NCBI GenBank assembly: GCA_949987705.1
Contig: OX465282.1
Span: 88,276,070 to 88,340,069 of the forward strand
Direction of reading: 5' to 3'
From: Thereva unica
Taxonomy: Eukaryota; Arthropoda; Insecta; Diptera; Therevidae
DNA: 64,000 bases
Position 1 is the first letter of the stretch; every line of letters begins with the position of its first letter. Made by a program: the position numbers and the translations under genes. Shown here one piece after another: positions 9,790 through 20,794 of the stretch. Below the pieces are notes generated by a model, which was given only the letters and a program-made list of their open reading frames with translations, was not told the DNA's origin and did no database searches.

Positions 9790-12700
9790 TTAACATTTCA
9801 AAATCCAGTCCTGATGACAATCAGAGATGAAGTTCCGGTGATAATCATCATCTTTTTTAAATAAATAAAACTCCGCATAATTGCTCCCTCTTTTCTTAGC
9901 AAATGTCACTGGAAAATTATAGATTAAATGTCGCATTTCGTCGTCTTTGTCAGAAAAATAATGCATATTTTTTCTGCATTCATTTACAAAGAAATTAGCG
10001 AAAAATCGTGAAGCTTGTATAGCGCTTGCAGAATGATTAATTTTTTTATATGTAAACTCGTAGGCATTTTTTTCGGGATGGAATTGTACAGCATAGAAAG
10101 GATATCTGAAATTATTATACGTAAAAATAAATTATGTTTAGGTTTTTTATTTACTTCCTATGTTCTATTGCGGATATAAAAAATAAACCTTTGGAATCTT
10201 TACTATAAGATGTCTCTCGCCAGATGTTATCCAATCCAAATTTATGAATACCCTGTTATACAAAAAAAAATTATTTAAATTTTTGTACTAAATTTTCATT
10301 AAAAATATTTTACTCCCTGGGCAACACAGTAACTATGGTTATTGAAAGTAACTTTTTGTGTTGCTAGAATATCAACAACGTCCTGCTTTGCATCTTTAAA
10401 CATCCTAGTTAGTTTAAATCCTTTAAAAAAATCTCTATTAAGGACAATTTTACACATAAGGGGCCATCCATAAATTACGTCACACGTTAAGAGAAGGGAG
10501 GGGGTCGACGAAGTGTGACATTGTGTGACAAGGGGTGGGAGGGTCCTAAACTTCGTTACGTAACATTTAAAAATCTAATAGTACAGTAATACCCCGCTTT
10601 GCGCGAGGAATACGTTCCGCAAAAACTTGCGTTAAGTGAAATTAGTGTACATACACTGATAGAAAAATTGTCTTGATTCCAGCAATTCCATAGTCTTCGT
10701 TTCGTTGTCTTGAGTAGAAACGAGCAGGCCTGCGGGATCGAGGTTAACAATCTTGACATATACTGTGTTTGCATAAACTGGAGTTGAGTATTCCTTGACT
10801 TTACAGAAAGCTTTTCCTCTCAAGTTAACTCGATGACCGTTCTCGGTTGATGTGACAGATAAATAGTATTACACCGTGTCTCCGTTGATATATGTACAGT
10901 AAACGCACTTAAACAAACCCCTATGCAAAACCAGGTTTAAGCCGACGTGCTTCGTCGAGTTTTTTGAATTTAACGAAACTTTATCCAACCCCCGTTTCCA
11001 TTGGCGCTTACTCTGAGTTAACCATGGATAAACCCTGCATGGAAACTCAGTAATTGATCGCGCTCGGATACACACACACATAAACATACTTACGACGATT
11101 TTGAATTAAAGCTGTATTCCTTAGTAGACAGATATCTTTAATGAAAATTGAATTGAAATATTTTGTGGAGTGTAAAGCCTCAATTATACCGGACGCAACG
11201 GAAAGCAACGAAGCGGAGTGAACGGAGTGGAATTTTGCTGGGTATACTGACGGAATCGAACGTATGCAAATATCATTTGTATTTCCTAATTTTTCGGCAA
11301 GGGTTTGCCAAATTTTGGACTCATGCTTAAAATTTTTAGTTTAGTAATTTAATCCGGTCCGTTCCGCTCCATTGCGTCCAGTATAATTGAGGTTTAAAGC
11401 CCTACGCACAAGATTCGACTGATTAGAAATTCCAATTTCATCAAACTGGTCTCACAATGATCACACGCGCACAACCAAAATGAAACCTTTGTCCACACAC
11501 GAGCACAACTGATTTGAATCATCCCTGTTCTGTGTCCACATATTTTTTCAGGTCAAAATTTCAAATAGTTCAAAACCAGTGCAACTTCGAAACTGATATC
11601 GTGCGAGCAGTTCAAACTAGTTTCAAATCGGTATTGTTTACTTCGACCCGTGTCTGGATTAACACTTCCATACACGGGCAAGATAACGAAACAGGTGCAT
11701 GTCCAATTGCAATTGAAAAACATCTACTCGTATGCGGAGGGCCTAAATCTATGCTACTTTGAATTATTTCCCTCCTAAGTCCCGGTTCTTATAAGAGGTG
11801 CTTCTACTGTCCAAATCCCGCCAATCCCGCGGATCCCGCACGTCTAGTCCCGCATTACTGATCCCGCAAAAATAGTGCGGGATCCCGCTATTGCGGGATT
11901 GAATTCCCAGTCAGCGCTATATTAAATTTTATAATTTTGAAAAAAGTTTCATTAATTCCCATTTTAGTTTTTTAATTTTTTACCACAGATTCGTCAGTTG
12001 TGACCTTAAAAACTCCCTGATACCGGCTTTCAACGGATTCAGAACACATTTGCAAAATTCATCCGCCATTTTAAATTTTCAAATTTTGACCACAGAATCG
12101 TCATTTTTGGGTTTGATTTTGAATGGAATTTTACACAATTGTCAGATTGCATTGTCACGGGAACTCAATTTGTGTGCAAAGTTTCATAAGAATAGGTTAA
12201 GTAGAAGTAATTGAAAAAGCTGTTGCAAAATTTGAATCAAAGAAGCGAACAAACAAATATACCAAGTCAAGCTAAAAAAAACCATTAAAAAATAATTAAA
12301 ATGGAAATAAATTTAATTTCGGAACTGCTGTTTTAATTTAATAATTTCTAGATGAAAAATTTCCAAATATGTGATGTCACAGGGGGGGGGAGTCGCACAA
12401 ATGTAACCAGCTGTGACAAGGACGGAGGAGGGGTCAAAAACTCATGAAATTCCTGTGACGTAATTTATCGATGGCCCCTAAATGATTTAATCTTACCTTG
12501 CGTAAATTTAAGTCGTAAAGATTCAGTAACGCGTCCACAAAGTCGTCGCGCATCTTGTTCGCCCTTGGCGGTTATTAACAGAAATAGTTCAAAGCCCAGG
12601 CAAGTGCCCCATATTGGGAAGTAGTCTCCATTGTCGTTCATTTGAACAGCCAATTTATAAATTACTTTTCCAGTCTTTATATAGTCCTTACGTTTCAAAG

Positions 12701-12836
12701 ACGCAGCAGTCCCGCCTGGAAATAAAATTCTGGAAAGGGACAAATTTTATTGGTGGTGGTTTTTATGGTTCATAACCGCATTTACCCGTTTATTTGATTT
12801 AAAATTCTTTTATAATAACCATAACTCCTTCCAAGC
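9790..12836 (-). CDS. gamma-glutamyl hydrolase, paralogue A (five 3' exons)
   Basis: A spliced gene for the peptidase C26 enzyme that trims glutamate chains from folyl-polyglutamates, normally secreted or lysosomal. Exons: 12786-12836, 12497-12729, 10314-10420, 10155-10252 and 9790-10105, all with AG/GT borders and consistent phase (268 codons). Read in order: YYKRILNQING, ILFPGGTAAS, NDNGDYFPIWGTCLGFE with the nucleophile Cys, GFKLTRMFKD and VQFHPEKNAYEF with the catalytic His. This copy has Ala where the others have Gly (FYAVQFHPEK). The exon(s) for the first 60-70 residues were not found; a gypsy-type element lies directly upstream. Intron 10421-12496 is swollen by a 2-kb TIR element. The paralogy with copies B and C is unambiguous. 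Confidence 0.88.
10632..10823 (-). other. short frame of unknown meaning inside the TIR element
   Basis: A 63-codon minus-strand frame beginning MRGKAFCKVKEYSTPVYANT. It has no recognisable motif and lies next to a mariner-like sequence (TACAGTAATACCCCGCTTTG at about 10582). I list it only because it is the longest sensible-looking frame inside the 2-kb element. It is probably chance. Confidence 0.12.
11178..11392. mobile_element. 215-bp MITE nested in the 2-kb element
   Basis: The inverted ends are CCTCAATTATACCGGACGCA and its near complement TGCGTCCAGTATAATTGAGG. The flanks TGTAAAG (11171-11177) and TTTAAAG (11393-11399) differ at one base and look like an aged 7-8 bp duplication, which would suit a hAT-type element. 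No ORF. Confidence 0.65.
11814..11907. repeat. cluster of TCCCGC / GCGGGA motifs
   Basis: About nine copies of TCCCGC or its complement within 94 bp (AATCCCGCCAATCCCGCGGATCC and onward), arranged so that the left part faces the right part as a loose hairpin. It probably represents a subterminal repeat block of a decayed DNA element. Confidence 0.5.
11935..12300 (+). repeat. dispersed repeat related to the one at 21.6-22.3 kb
   Basis: Shares ordered blocks with 21880-22200: CCATTTTaAATTTTcAAaTTTTGACCACAgA, AgACTCCCTgATACC-like text, and the phrase 'ACACATTTGCAAAATTCATC'. It ends near TATACCAAGTCAAGCT followed by A-rich sequence. Non-coding; the class is unknown. Confidence 0.4.
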
Positions 12837-12949
12837 CTGCAGGAGGAAAATATGCATGAGTACTTTTATGTTAATATTAATAACTGTTTATATTATATAG
12901 TTATGTTTTTACGGCTTAGCAGATTCATAGGATTAATTAAGGAATACAA

Positions 12950-13379
12950 TTTTTAATTATCCACACAAAAACTTATTTATTACAAACCAAACACAATTGA
13001 ACAACAAAAACAATTCCTAAGTTCACTATAATCACTTTAACTTAATATCTCGCGCTATTCAATTCTATTTATCGCTTTTAATTCACTTTTCAATCACCAT
13101 TTTTCACTTTAGAACACTTTCGTCGCTTTTCAAATCAAAATCACTTTTACATGCCGCTTCCACCACATCACACCCAAGCTCCCCCTTTATCTAACTTCTG
13201 GAACTTTCGACCATTTTCTAGTCAACGGTAGAATATTCTTTCCTTCGGGCAAGTTTGAGAAGCTTTGTCTTCAATTATCGCCTGTTCAGATTCTAGTCCA
13301 ATTTTAGTTTAGTACATACATCGTTGATTCTAACTGCAACCAAATTAAATTTATAACAGATGGCGCATAAATCATCACA
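12950..13379 (-). mobile_element. 3' LTR of the gypsy-type element
   Basis: On the minus strand a polypurine tract (AGAAGGGGGCAA, just above 13380) is followed by TGTGATGATTTATGCGCC, a normal LTR start, so the right edge is 13379. A polyadenylation signal-like AATAAATAAG lies near 12970. The left edge is uncertain (about 12905-12960): sequence up to about 12905 is still the GGH intron, judged by its likeness to paralogue C. No matching 5' LTR was found in the window. Confidence 0.6.
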
Positions 13380-13525
13380 TTGCCCCCTTCTTAGGACTGT
13401 TCGTCCCGAACAGTTGTCCACCCTGGATCCAGCTGATGATATGGGCACAGCCTGTCTATGTGCACGATCTTCTTCTTTGCTTTGAGTCCTTGTTGAATCC
13501 TGTACACAGCATCGTTAATCCGTGT

Positions 13526-13753
13526 TAGAGGTTCCGCCAAAAGAGTTGATGCCGGAGCGCGCAGCTGGGGAAATTAAAGCTGCACACAAATAAAAATTGC
13601 GCACATATTGATAAGAAATGCGATTATGTATTTTCAAATTTCCCCTTCGAAATTTGTTGCGACTAGGCTAAGGGACGGGAACGGCATGCGGGGATTCTAC
13701 TGCGCATGGAAAACGCGACTTTCTCGGCATCAACTCTTTTGGCGGAACCTCTA
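13526..13753. mobile_element. 228-bp MITE (GAGTTGATGCCG family, copy 1)
   Basis: The inverted ends TAGAGGTTCCGCCAAAAGAG and TTGATGCCG are complemented exactly at the other side (29 bp in all). The interior GGAGCGCGCAGCTGGGGAAA ... ACGGCATGCGGGGATTCTAC is over 95% identical by eye to 46670-46845. It interrupts the gypsy integrase tail. No ORF of note. Confidence 0.8.
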
Positions 13754-13799
13754 GGAATGTTTAGCCCCCACCCACTGACGCTGAAGTCAACTTGCCTTA

Positions 13800-14226
13800 T
13801 ACCGGAGACAGACTTGTGGTATAGCAATTGAGATCGGGATATTGCAATATTGCCATATTGCAATATAAAAATTTGAAGACACACTTGCATCAGTATACTG
13901 AGTTGTTTTGGTTGTCATTTATCTTTCAACTCATCAATCAAACAACAAACAACTAACTCCTTCAACAACTGACATAAAAATCTTTGATAGGTAGTGCTGC
14001 CAAAATAGAAGAATTAAAATTCTGTTCGAAATTAGACTATTCTTCGGTTTAAATCTAGGGTATACTGAGCTATACCACGAAGTTTTTCTCAATTGGGATA
14101 TTGAGTTTCAATGTTGAGTATACTGAGTGTATATCGAGATTTTTTCTCAGTATATGGAGACACACCTGAAGTATATTGCAATATTGCTCATATTGTAATT
14201 ACTATACTACAAGTGTGTCTCTGGTA
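13800..14226. mobile_element. 427-bp MITE, duplication TTA
   Basis: TACCGGAGACAGACTTGTGG on the left is answered by the complement of TACCAGAGACACACTTGTAG on the right, with the TATAG and ATATTGCAATATTG blocks also inverted. TTA flanks it at 13797-13799 and 14227-14229. It separates the integrase residues DLVWLFNPRRR from the KLTSA segment. A 3-bp TTA duplication fits PIF/Harbinger-type elements. Confidence 0.72.
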
Positions 14227-15886
14227 TTACCGTCGCCGAGGGTTAAACAGCCAAACGAGGTCACCTTGGTATCCGCTACCGTTTGCTCGGAGGTCGTACA
14301 TTATTTTCATCCTGTCATTGACTATCTTAAGATTCTTCCTTGCGAGCTGGTGGATATCTGCGAGTCGATAACGAAGTTCAGCTGTATACCCGGTAGTAGA
14401 CTCGTTCCTTTCTGCAGGTGTCGGAAAAATTTCAAGTCGCAAATCGCACTAGAAGGGGTATATCCTGTGGAATTATGAACTGCCGTGCAATATGCCAAGG
14501 AAAATAGGGGTGTAGCTGGCCCTGTCGCGCTGGTGCTCGCTAACACCTTCTCTTAGGTGCTCTAGCATTGTCCTGTTGAACCGTTCTGCCATTCTATCGG
14601 AGTGAGGTTGAAGGGGCGTGGTCCTGGTCTTCTTCACTCTGAGTATCTTACAACATTCTTGAAAAACTTGAGATTCAAAGTTTCTCCCTTGGTCAGAATG
14701 AAGCTCATAAGGAACACCAAATCTGTAGATCCATTTATTCACTAACTCCTCTGCAACAGTGATTGTTTCCTGAGTTGGAATGGCATACGCTTCGGGCAAC
14801 TTACTGAAGTAGTCCATGACCACCAAAATGTAACGATTTCCTCGGTCTGACACCGGAAATGGTCTCACCACATCGATTGCGATTCCTTCAACTGGGGCTC
14901 CCACGTTGTATTGCTGCATTTCTCCTTTTGTTCTTACTCGAGAGCCCTTGCTGCTGGCACAAATTGTGCTTTTACGGCACCAGTCTACAGCATCGTTCCG
15001 CATGTAAAGCCAATAGAATCTACCTCTTATTTTTGCCAAAATTTTATTGACACCCAGACGTCCTCCTGAAGCCGCATTATGACACTCCTCGAGAATATCT
15101 AACCAGAGGGACTAGTACTTGCATTCGATGAGAGATGCTGTCAGCAGTTTCTCATTTGCGCCACAATATTCCTCACTCGATGTACAATGCATCCCATTGC
15201 GCCCAATAGCTCTTCAGGGTTTCGTTTCTCTATGCGATGTCCTTCCATTCAGGCTTCTCCTCGTACTCCCTCCATTTCAGAATTGAAAAAATATCCGGGT
15301 CGTCCCTTTCGGCGTCTCGGAGTCCCTGATTATCCCATCTTGTGGTTAGCTTAACTGTCGCCCTTTGACATATTTCCTCGATACGCCCACAATGTGTGAA
15401 ATCTAGTACGCATGGTCGACGGGAGAGTGCATCTGCTTTTCCATCTTCCATTTCTGTGGCCTATATTGAAGTCGTAGGACTGGAGTGTCTCGATTCATCT
15501 TGCCACTGGTCCTTCAGATTTTTTAATTTCATCAACCACTTTAATGCTGCATGATCCGTTCGAAGAATGAAGTTTTGCCCATAGACATACTCGTGGAAGT
15601 TCTTAGTTGTGTCCACGATTGCCAACAGTTCTCTTCTCGTAACACAGTAATTCCTCTCCCATTTTAATAGCGCTCCACTGTAGTAAGCTATGACCTTTTC
15701 CTTGTTTTCAAAGTTTTGTGACAGCTCTCAGCTCTTCTTCTCTGAGTATTGGAGCTTGACAAAGTCCCCGCTTTACTGCCTTGAAATTTTCCTCGCGCTT
15801 ATCTGTTCCTCGCGCTTATCTGGTTTTCCTTTTTTGTCAGTTTATGTAATTCCTTCTCTGCAAAATTCCTGACAAAACGCCTATAA

Positions 15887-16542
15887 CACTGTTGTACAGC
15901 GAATTCTACCTAAGGTCGAGACTAAGCAGAATGGGTTCATTGTATTTAATTATGATATTTCGAAAAAGTTGTATGCAAATTCATAAAAAAATAACAAAGT
16001 TATTAATGTTTAAAGTTTGAAAAGAAAGGAAAAAAATATTGTCCAATTTACTTGGTTTTTGGTATACGAGTGGTGAATAATTAATTAAAACGTTTTACGT
16101 TGTCAATATTTTATTATAATAATTAATAATAAAGTTGTTAAAACGAAAATTTGACCAAAAAATGAAAAGAAAAGTTATAAATCGGCTCATTAAGCAGAAT
16201 GTTTGCCTTGCGGTGTTCGAGTCAAAAGTAAAAGTAGATAAGGTTTATACCTGGCCAGGTATAAAAGGGACGAAGTGACCTGGGAATGCTAAGGAACGGT
16301 ATTTCATCGTTCAGACAAATTTTGAAATAATAAACACGTGAACGAAAAACTAAATAGCAAAGTTTAACAAGTAAATAAACAATAACAAAAATATAAACAC
16401 TAGACAATTTTTTGTTAATAACTCTTTAAATTTTATATAGAATTGTTTGAAATTTTGGATTCTGAATCGTCTTGATGCCCTTTACAAATGCTGTAAAGGG
16501 TTTTCTTAGGTAGAATTTAAAAATCGATTCTGTACAACAGTG
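15887..16542. mobile_element. 656-bp CACTA-like element, duplication TAA
   Basis: The ends are CACTGTTGTACAG and complement, with a second inverted block (TTCTACCTAAG) just inside. TAA flanks it at 15884-15886 and 16543-16545. Excision restores the classical gypsy motif LATYYRRFVRNFA on the minus strand, so the ends are exact. CACTR termini with 3-bp duplications point to the CACTA/EnSpm superfamily. No transposase is inside. Confidence 0.85.
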
Positions 16543-17514
16543 TAATAGGTGGCAAGTCCCAATAAACTTCGAAGTTCATGTTTATCCTTCGGTCTGGGCT
16601 AATTCTTAACTGCTGCTATTTTTTCAGGATCTGTTTGGACTCTATTGGATGAAACCACTTGTCCGAGATGGTTGGCTTGGTCTCTGAATAGTACCACTTT
16701 TTAAGGCTGCGTTTCAATTGGGCAGTTCTCAACTTTTGGAAAACCTCTTGTAGATTGCCCAGATGTTCCTCGAAACTTTTTCCAAATAAACCAGTCGTCT
16801 TCCAAGACAGTCCTCGCAAGACGCATTCCATCAGTCCTTGGAATGTTGCTGGAGCATTACACAGTCCAAACGACATAACTTTAAACTGCCACAAAACCAT
16901 TGAGCTCCAGACATAGTATCCAGTGTGTCATCGATACGAGGTAATGGGTAACTATCCTCCTTTTTAGTGATATCATTTAACCGGCGATAGTCCAAGAAAA
17001 ACCTTGTGCTTTCATCTTTCTTTCTGACTAGAACCACGGAAGACATCAAAGGGCTTTTCGACTCCTCTATAAGGCCTTGTCTTCTCATATTCTCAATCAT
17101 ATTGGCTGCTTCTTCCCGTTTGGCTACTGGTAGTCTTTTCGGCGGTTGCTTGATTGGCTGGGCATCTCTGATGTCGATCCTATTTTGAACGACGTTCGTT
17201 TTCCCAAAGTGATCTCTTATGGTGAAGATATCACTAAAATCCTCCACTAATTTTCTTGCCTGGAAATACTGCTTTTGCTCCAGACAATTAGTTGAGAGTA
17301 CTGCGTTTACTAATTTTGCAGCCTTTGGCTCTGGTTTTGCCACCGTTTCCGTGTTAGCGCACTCCAATACTACTTTTAATTTGTTCCGTTTTCTCTGGTT
17401 CGATAAGGTAGAATTGGTAGCTTCCAGGATCACCATCGACAATCGCTCGCACCAATGGTAAAAGAATTAAGGAAAGCCTCTCATGCTACTTCGTTCTTGT
17501 AGTCTTGACCGAAA

Positions 17515-18330
17515 CTAGGATAAGTCAAATGCACTAGCCTCTCGATATCGGCGCATAGTTGTTGAATTTACTTTACAACAACTATGCGCCGATATCGAGA
17601 GGCTAGTGCATTTGACGTTGTTGTAAAGTTTCTCCTGTGCTGATCGCCGTAACGCATTTCCAGGGCTTGGACCAAGAACCTGTAGCTGCTGCGATATTCT
17701 GCTTGTATTGACTGCAATATTTCTGCTGCTGTACCCCTTAGTGCTGCTTCGAATCGGAGTTTGTAAGGTAGGCCTTGTGCTTTGCCCGTCGAAAGTTTTA
17801 GGCTGAATTTTCCTAACTCTGATGACTTCGTGAGATGCTGTCGTTGAGTGATGAATCTTTACCCTTTCTAGAACGGTTCTGAAGGTTTCTAGTTCAATTT
17901 CGAGTTTTCCCAGATCATTTCTTACATACATCTTCCTTCATGTTATTCGCTATTTGTCGACTTTCTGCTCTATCTGGTTCCTCTGTTATTCCACAGACTC
18001 TTTGAGCTCTACTAGTGATGGTTCGTGTACTACTGTTGACAATTTATGTCCTTCTTTTAATGCCAACACTTCAGCTAAGAATTCTTTCATCTCTACTATT
18101 TCTTGCTTCATCTCTACGGATGCCCGTTGTGGCACTTTCTTCATCTCGGCTGTAGCTTCCTTCGTCTCTGCCGATGCACGTTCCTGCGCTGCTGATAACC
18201 GTTCTTGCGCCTCCGTCATCACCATCAATGTCTTCAAAAGTTCTGCTATACTTACTGTTGTCTCTTCTGCCTCCGCTTCCATCTTGTCTTCGGACATGTA
18301 AGTTTCTGGATCCTTACACTCGTTCACCAT
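17515..18330 (-). pseudogene. gypsy-type gag remnant
   Basis: The frame 18330-17986 starts MVNECKDPETYMSEDKMEAE and is a long helix rich in Ala/Glu/Lys (repeated AQERASAE, EMKQEIVEMKEFL), as in many gypsy Gag N-termini. It stops at 17986; a second frame, 17931-17515, carries the rest (ELETFRTVLERVKI and similar) and ends in a 94-bp inverted duplication. No intact CCHC knuckle is seen. It lies directly upstream of pol on the same strand and belongs to the same dead element. Confidence 0.65.
17524..17616. repeat. perfect 41-bp inverted duplication, 11-bp loop
   Basis: GTCAAATGCACTAGCCTCTC continuing to GTTGTTG at 17524-17564 is repeated as an exact complement at 17576-17616, with an 11-base spacer. 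It lies at the gag/pol junction of the gypsy element and has no similarity to a TIR element end. It looks like a recent template-switch or hairpin-copying event. Confidence 0.85.
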
Positions 18331-18392
18331 AGCTACACTACAACGTCTTTCTCACTTGAGTTCATATTTGTAACTGAAGTAGTGAAAATTGT

Positions 18393-18770
18393 GCTCCCAC
18401 TAAATTTTTATCGCTTAGCTCGCGCCGATTTATCGCTCACTGTAATATACCCTCCTAGCAACTTTCGTCGCGATATATCGCTCGCGATATGTCGCCTATC
18501 GCATATCGTCTCAGTATGAACAGGCACAACGCACAAATAGATACAAAGATATTAAGGTAGGCAATAACAAAGGTTCACAGTGGCGCGATTGCACAACACA
18601 TCGCAAGTGAGATATCGCTGAAGCGACCGGCAAGTTGGTGAGTGGTTAAAAATGTGTTCCCACCATATTTTCTTCGCCCCGGGCGTGCTGATTATGATTT
18701 ATTGCCCACTGTCTTGAACACTCCTCCCGCGATATATCGCTTATTGTATATCGCCTCAGTACAATCAGCG
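18393..18770. repeat. two diverged leader repeats rich in GCGATATATCGC
   Basis: A block of about 130 bp beginning GTGCTCCCACTAAATTTTTA and ending near CGTCTCAGTATGAACAGGCAC (18393-18528) recurs in altered form at 18652-18770 (GTGTTCCCACCATATTTTCT to CTCAGTACAATCAGCGCCTG). Both carry palindromes built on GCGATATATCGC or GCGATATGTCGC. They lie just upstream of gypsy gag on its strand, so they may be leader repeats of that element. Confidence 0.55.
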
Positions 18771-18779
18771 CCTGAAGGG

Positions 18780-20790
18780 TGGAACTTTAGGTTAGAAATT
18801 ATTCCAAATAAGTAGGCTACAAAAAATCACAATACCTCCTGAAGCAAGTGAATTCTGCCAATCAGCCATCAAAGGCTGCGACCGCGACGCAAGCAGTACC
18901 AGACTACTGGGTTACTAGGAAGGTGCCCGGCCGCTATGTTAAGCACTGACGTAAGGGAAGCTTTGGTGCCCTATTATTAATTCGGAGGAATGACTTATAA
19001 GGGTTACCTTTCACGAGCACCATAATCATATTGGGTCAATATGGATTAACTTTCACCCGGTTAATTGTGTGAAACATCACTGCTGAGCACAACTCAACGC
19101 ATACATAGTGAGCTCAGCGAGACAAACCCAGATTCTCTATCTTCGATAAACTATGAAGAACAGGAATGAAAGGAAAATTGAATCTTCTTTAAAAAGCCAG
19201 CATATATGCACCAATACATCAAGTTTATATCCCTATATAAAAACGTGAAACCTTCATCGTCATTTTGCTGTTGGCCTTTTATTCATTAACCATATGAAGA
19301 TGAAAGATTTGCAGCAGTGTCCCAGTCTTGAATGTTAAGCGTTGTCTATGATTCAGCCGTTATCCCTCTACTCCTGGGGTTGCCAGGAGGCAGTCTAGTC
19401 TAGTCTATTTCCAAAAATTTTTGCTACCATGAGCCGTTTTGGAATACGGTTGATCAGTATCAACTAAAACTGAAAAGAAAAAACATAATTAAAACTTACA
19501 AACCATTTTATGTTCAATATTACCTTTAAAATTTTCGGCAAAAAGTACCCCGGATAGCTCCATCCACAAAATATTAAATGGCTAAAGCAGCTACACAATT
19601 ACTAAAAAGTAAACAAAAGTTACCACAAAGATATAAGTTATACAAAAAATACTAACCTGAAAACAACAAACCACAAAACTCTGCTCCTGCATAGCCCACG
19701 ATTCTTCAAGCTCCTAAAATACATAAAATAAAATGGATTTATCAAAAAAAAAAAAATAACAGAAATAATTATTACCAGTAAAGTCAACTGACTGATTTCC
19801 AACACTACTACACAGATAAACTTTATTCACAATGGAGAGCAGGGATTCTAAACTCCCCTCCAAGTTCTACTGATCCATTGTGATACTGCAAATAAATATC
19901 GGAGCGCACTGAGCGCCACTTCAGATCGCTTTTTGATCTTCTAGGTGCTACGAGCTAAAAGAACTAAGCTGAGGCTAGTAGACTAAGTGCCCACGAACAA
20001 AAAAAAATTCATACATCTCTCTTGAAACTTTTTGTATGGATTAAGGACACCTAGTCTACCAACTTTTCTTATGCGAAAATGTTTGAAACCGCGGCTTTTT
20101 TCCTCCATGTTGCTCGAAAGTCGACCTTTTCATGTATACATTTTTTCCCTTCATGAAATAGACGACTTTGAATCATCGGACAGCGAAATCGGCACATAAA
20201 TTTTGTCGGATACATATACCATGTAACTCCACATATTTTTCTTAAACGATCTTGAAAAATTCAGGGACTATGATTGGTAAAAAACAGTATCTATAAATAG
20301 TGTGATAGTGATCGCCATCAAAGCAATCGATTTTTTTTATGCCTTTCGAAAATCCTGAAGATTTTTTGTCTCAGTAATAGTAATAGTTCATTTTGAATTT
20401 CAGTGAATGTTCCACTGGTTAAAAAAACAAAATTGGATTATACGCAGCGTTGAAAAGTAAATTAAGATTCCCTTAAGGGCCACATACACGAGCGAACAAT
20501 TTGCGCAAATTTGTGTTTGCCAAATTACAGTTTGTGGTAGTCATTTATTTAATACTTAGAAAAACGTCTTATATACTACATAAGTATTTTCATTTATTAA
20601 CAAATTTTTGAAAAAAAAAAAAGTCTGCCGCTTCTTCCTCTATACTGAAATGCCACGACTCTTAATATAAATAACTCAAAACAAGCGTAAGGATGCATCC
20701 CAGTTAGTTTTGGTCAGTTAAAATGTAGTAATTTTTTTGATTTTTGTCGTCGTAAAGGAGCAATCCGTCCCAGTGTGCAACACCAGGAAT
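18780..20790. other. two kilobases without a recognised gene
   Basis: Unassigned sequence. Part (18840-19170) is less AT-rich and may be the remains of the gypsy 5' end, but no LTR copy matching 12950-13379 is present. Splice-like signals on the minus strand near 19480-19800 (for example MELSGVLFAENFKG from 19562) are too short to support a gene. A 40-bp stretch near 20000-20050 around GTATGGATTAAGGACACCTAG has no known meaning. Confidence 0.3.
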
Positions 20791-20794
20791 GATA

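Larger units (their letters stand above)
10460..12478. mobile_element. 2.0-kb TIR element in a GGH intron, duplication TAA
   Basis: The ends are GGGGCCATCCATAAATTACG and complement (one mismatch in about 25), extended by G-rich subterminal runs. TAA flanks it (10457-10459 and 12479-12481). The corresponding intron of paralogue B reads straight through (TTTTACACCTAAGTGATT), giving an empty-site check. The 3-bp TAA duplication suggests PIF/Harbinger-like mobility. No transposase is recognisable; the interior is a patchwork of other repeats, including a nested MITE at 11178-11392. Confidence 0.82.
13380..17442 (-). pseudogene. gypsy-type pol: RT, RNase H, integrase, dead
   Basis: Minus-strand pol of a Ty3/gypsy element. 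RT: LPVAKREEAANMIENMRRQG, MSSVVLVRKKDESTRFFLDY and YPLPRIDDTLDTMSGAQW near 16900-17250. A deletion then jumps to KVMSFGLCNAPATFQG, and a second removes the YLDD catalytic box (LSWKT joins GKSFEEHL). RNase H end: KADALSRRPCV near 15430. Integrase at 14473-15039: WCRKSTICASSKG, IDVVRPFP, SDQGRNFES and AERFNRT carry the D, D and E. The tail ends DAVYRIQQGL, KKIVHIDRLCPYHQ and a stop just before the polypurine tract. MITEs sit at 13526, 13800 and 15887. Several frameshifts; inactive. Confidence 0.85.

Noticed and set aside
19464..19600. Possible minus-strand exon MELSGVLFAENFKG with GT donors
   Set aside because: The implied intron would be about 30 bp, the frame stops quickly and no homologous protein is apparent.
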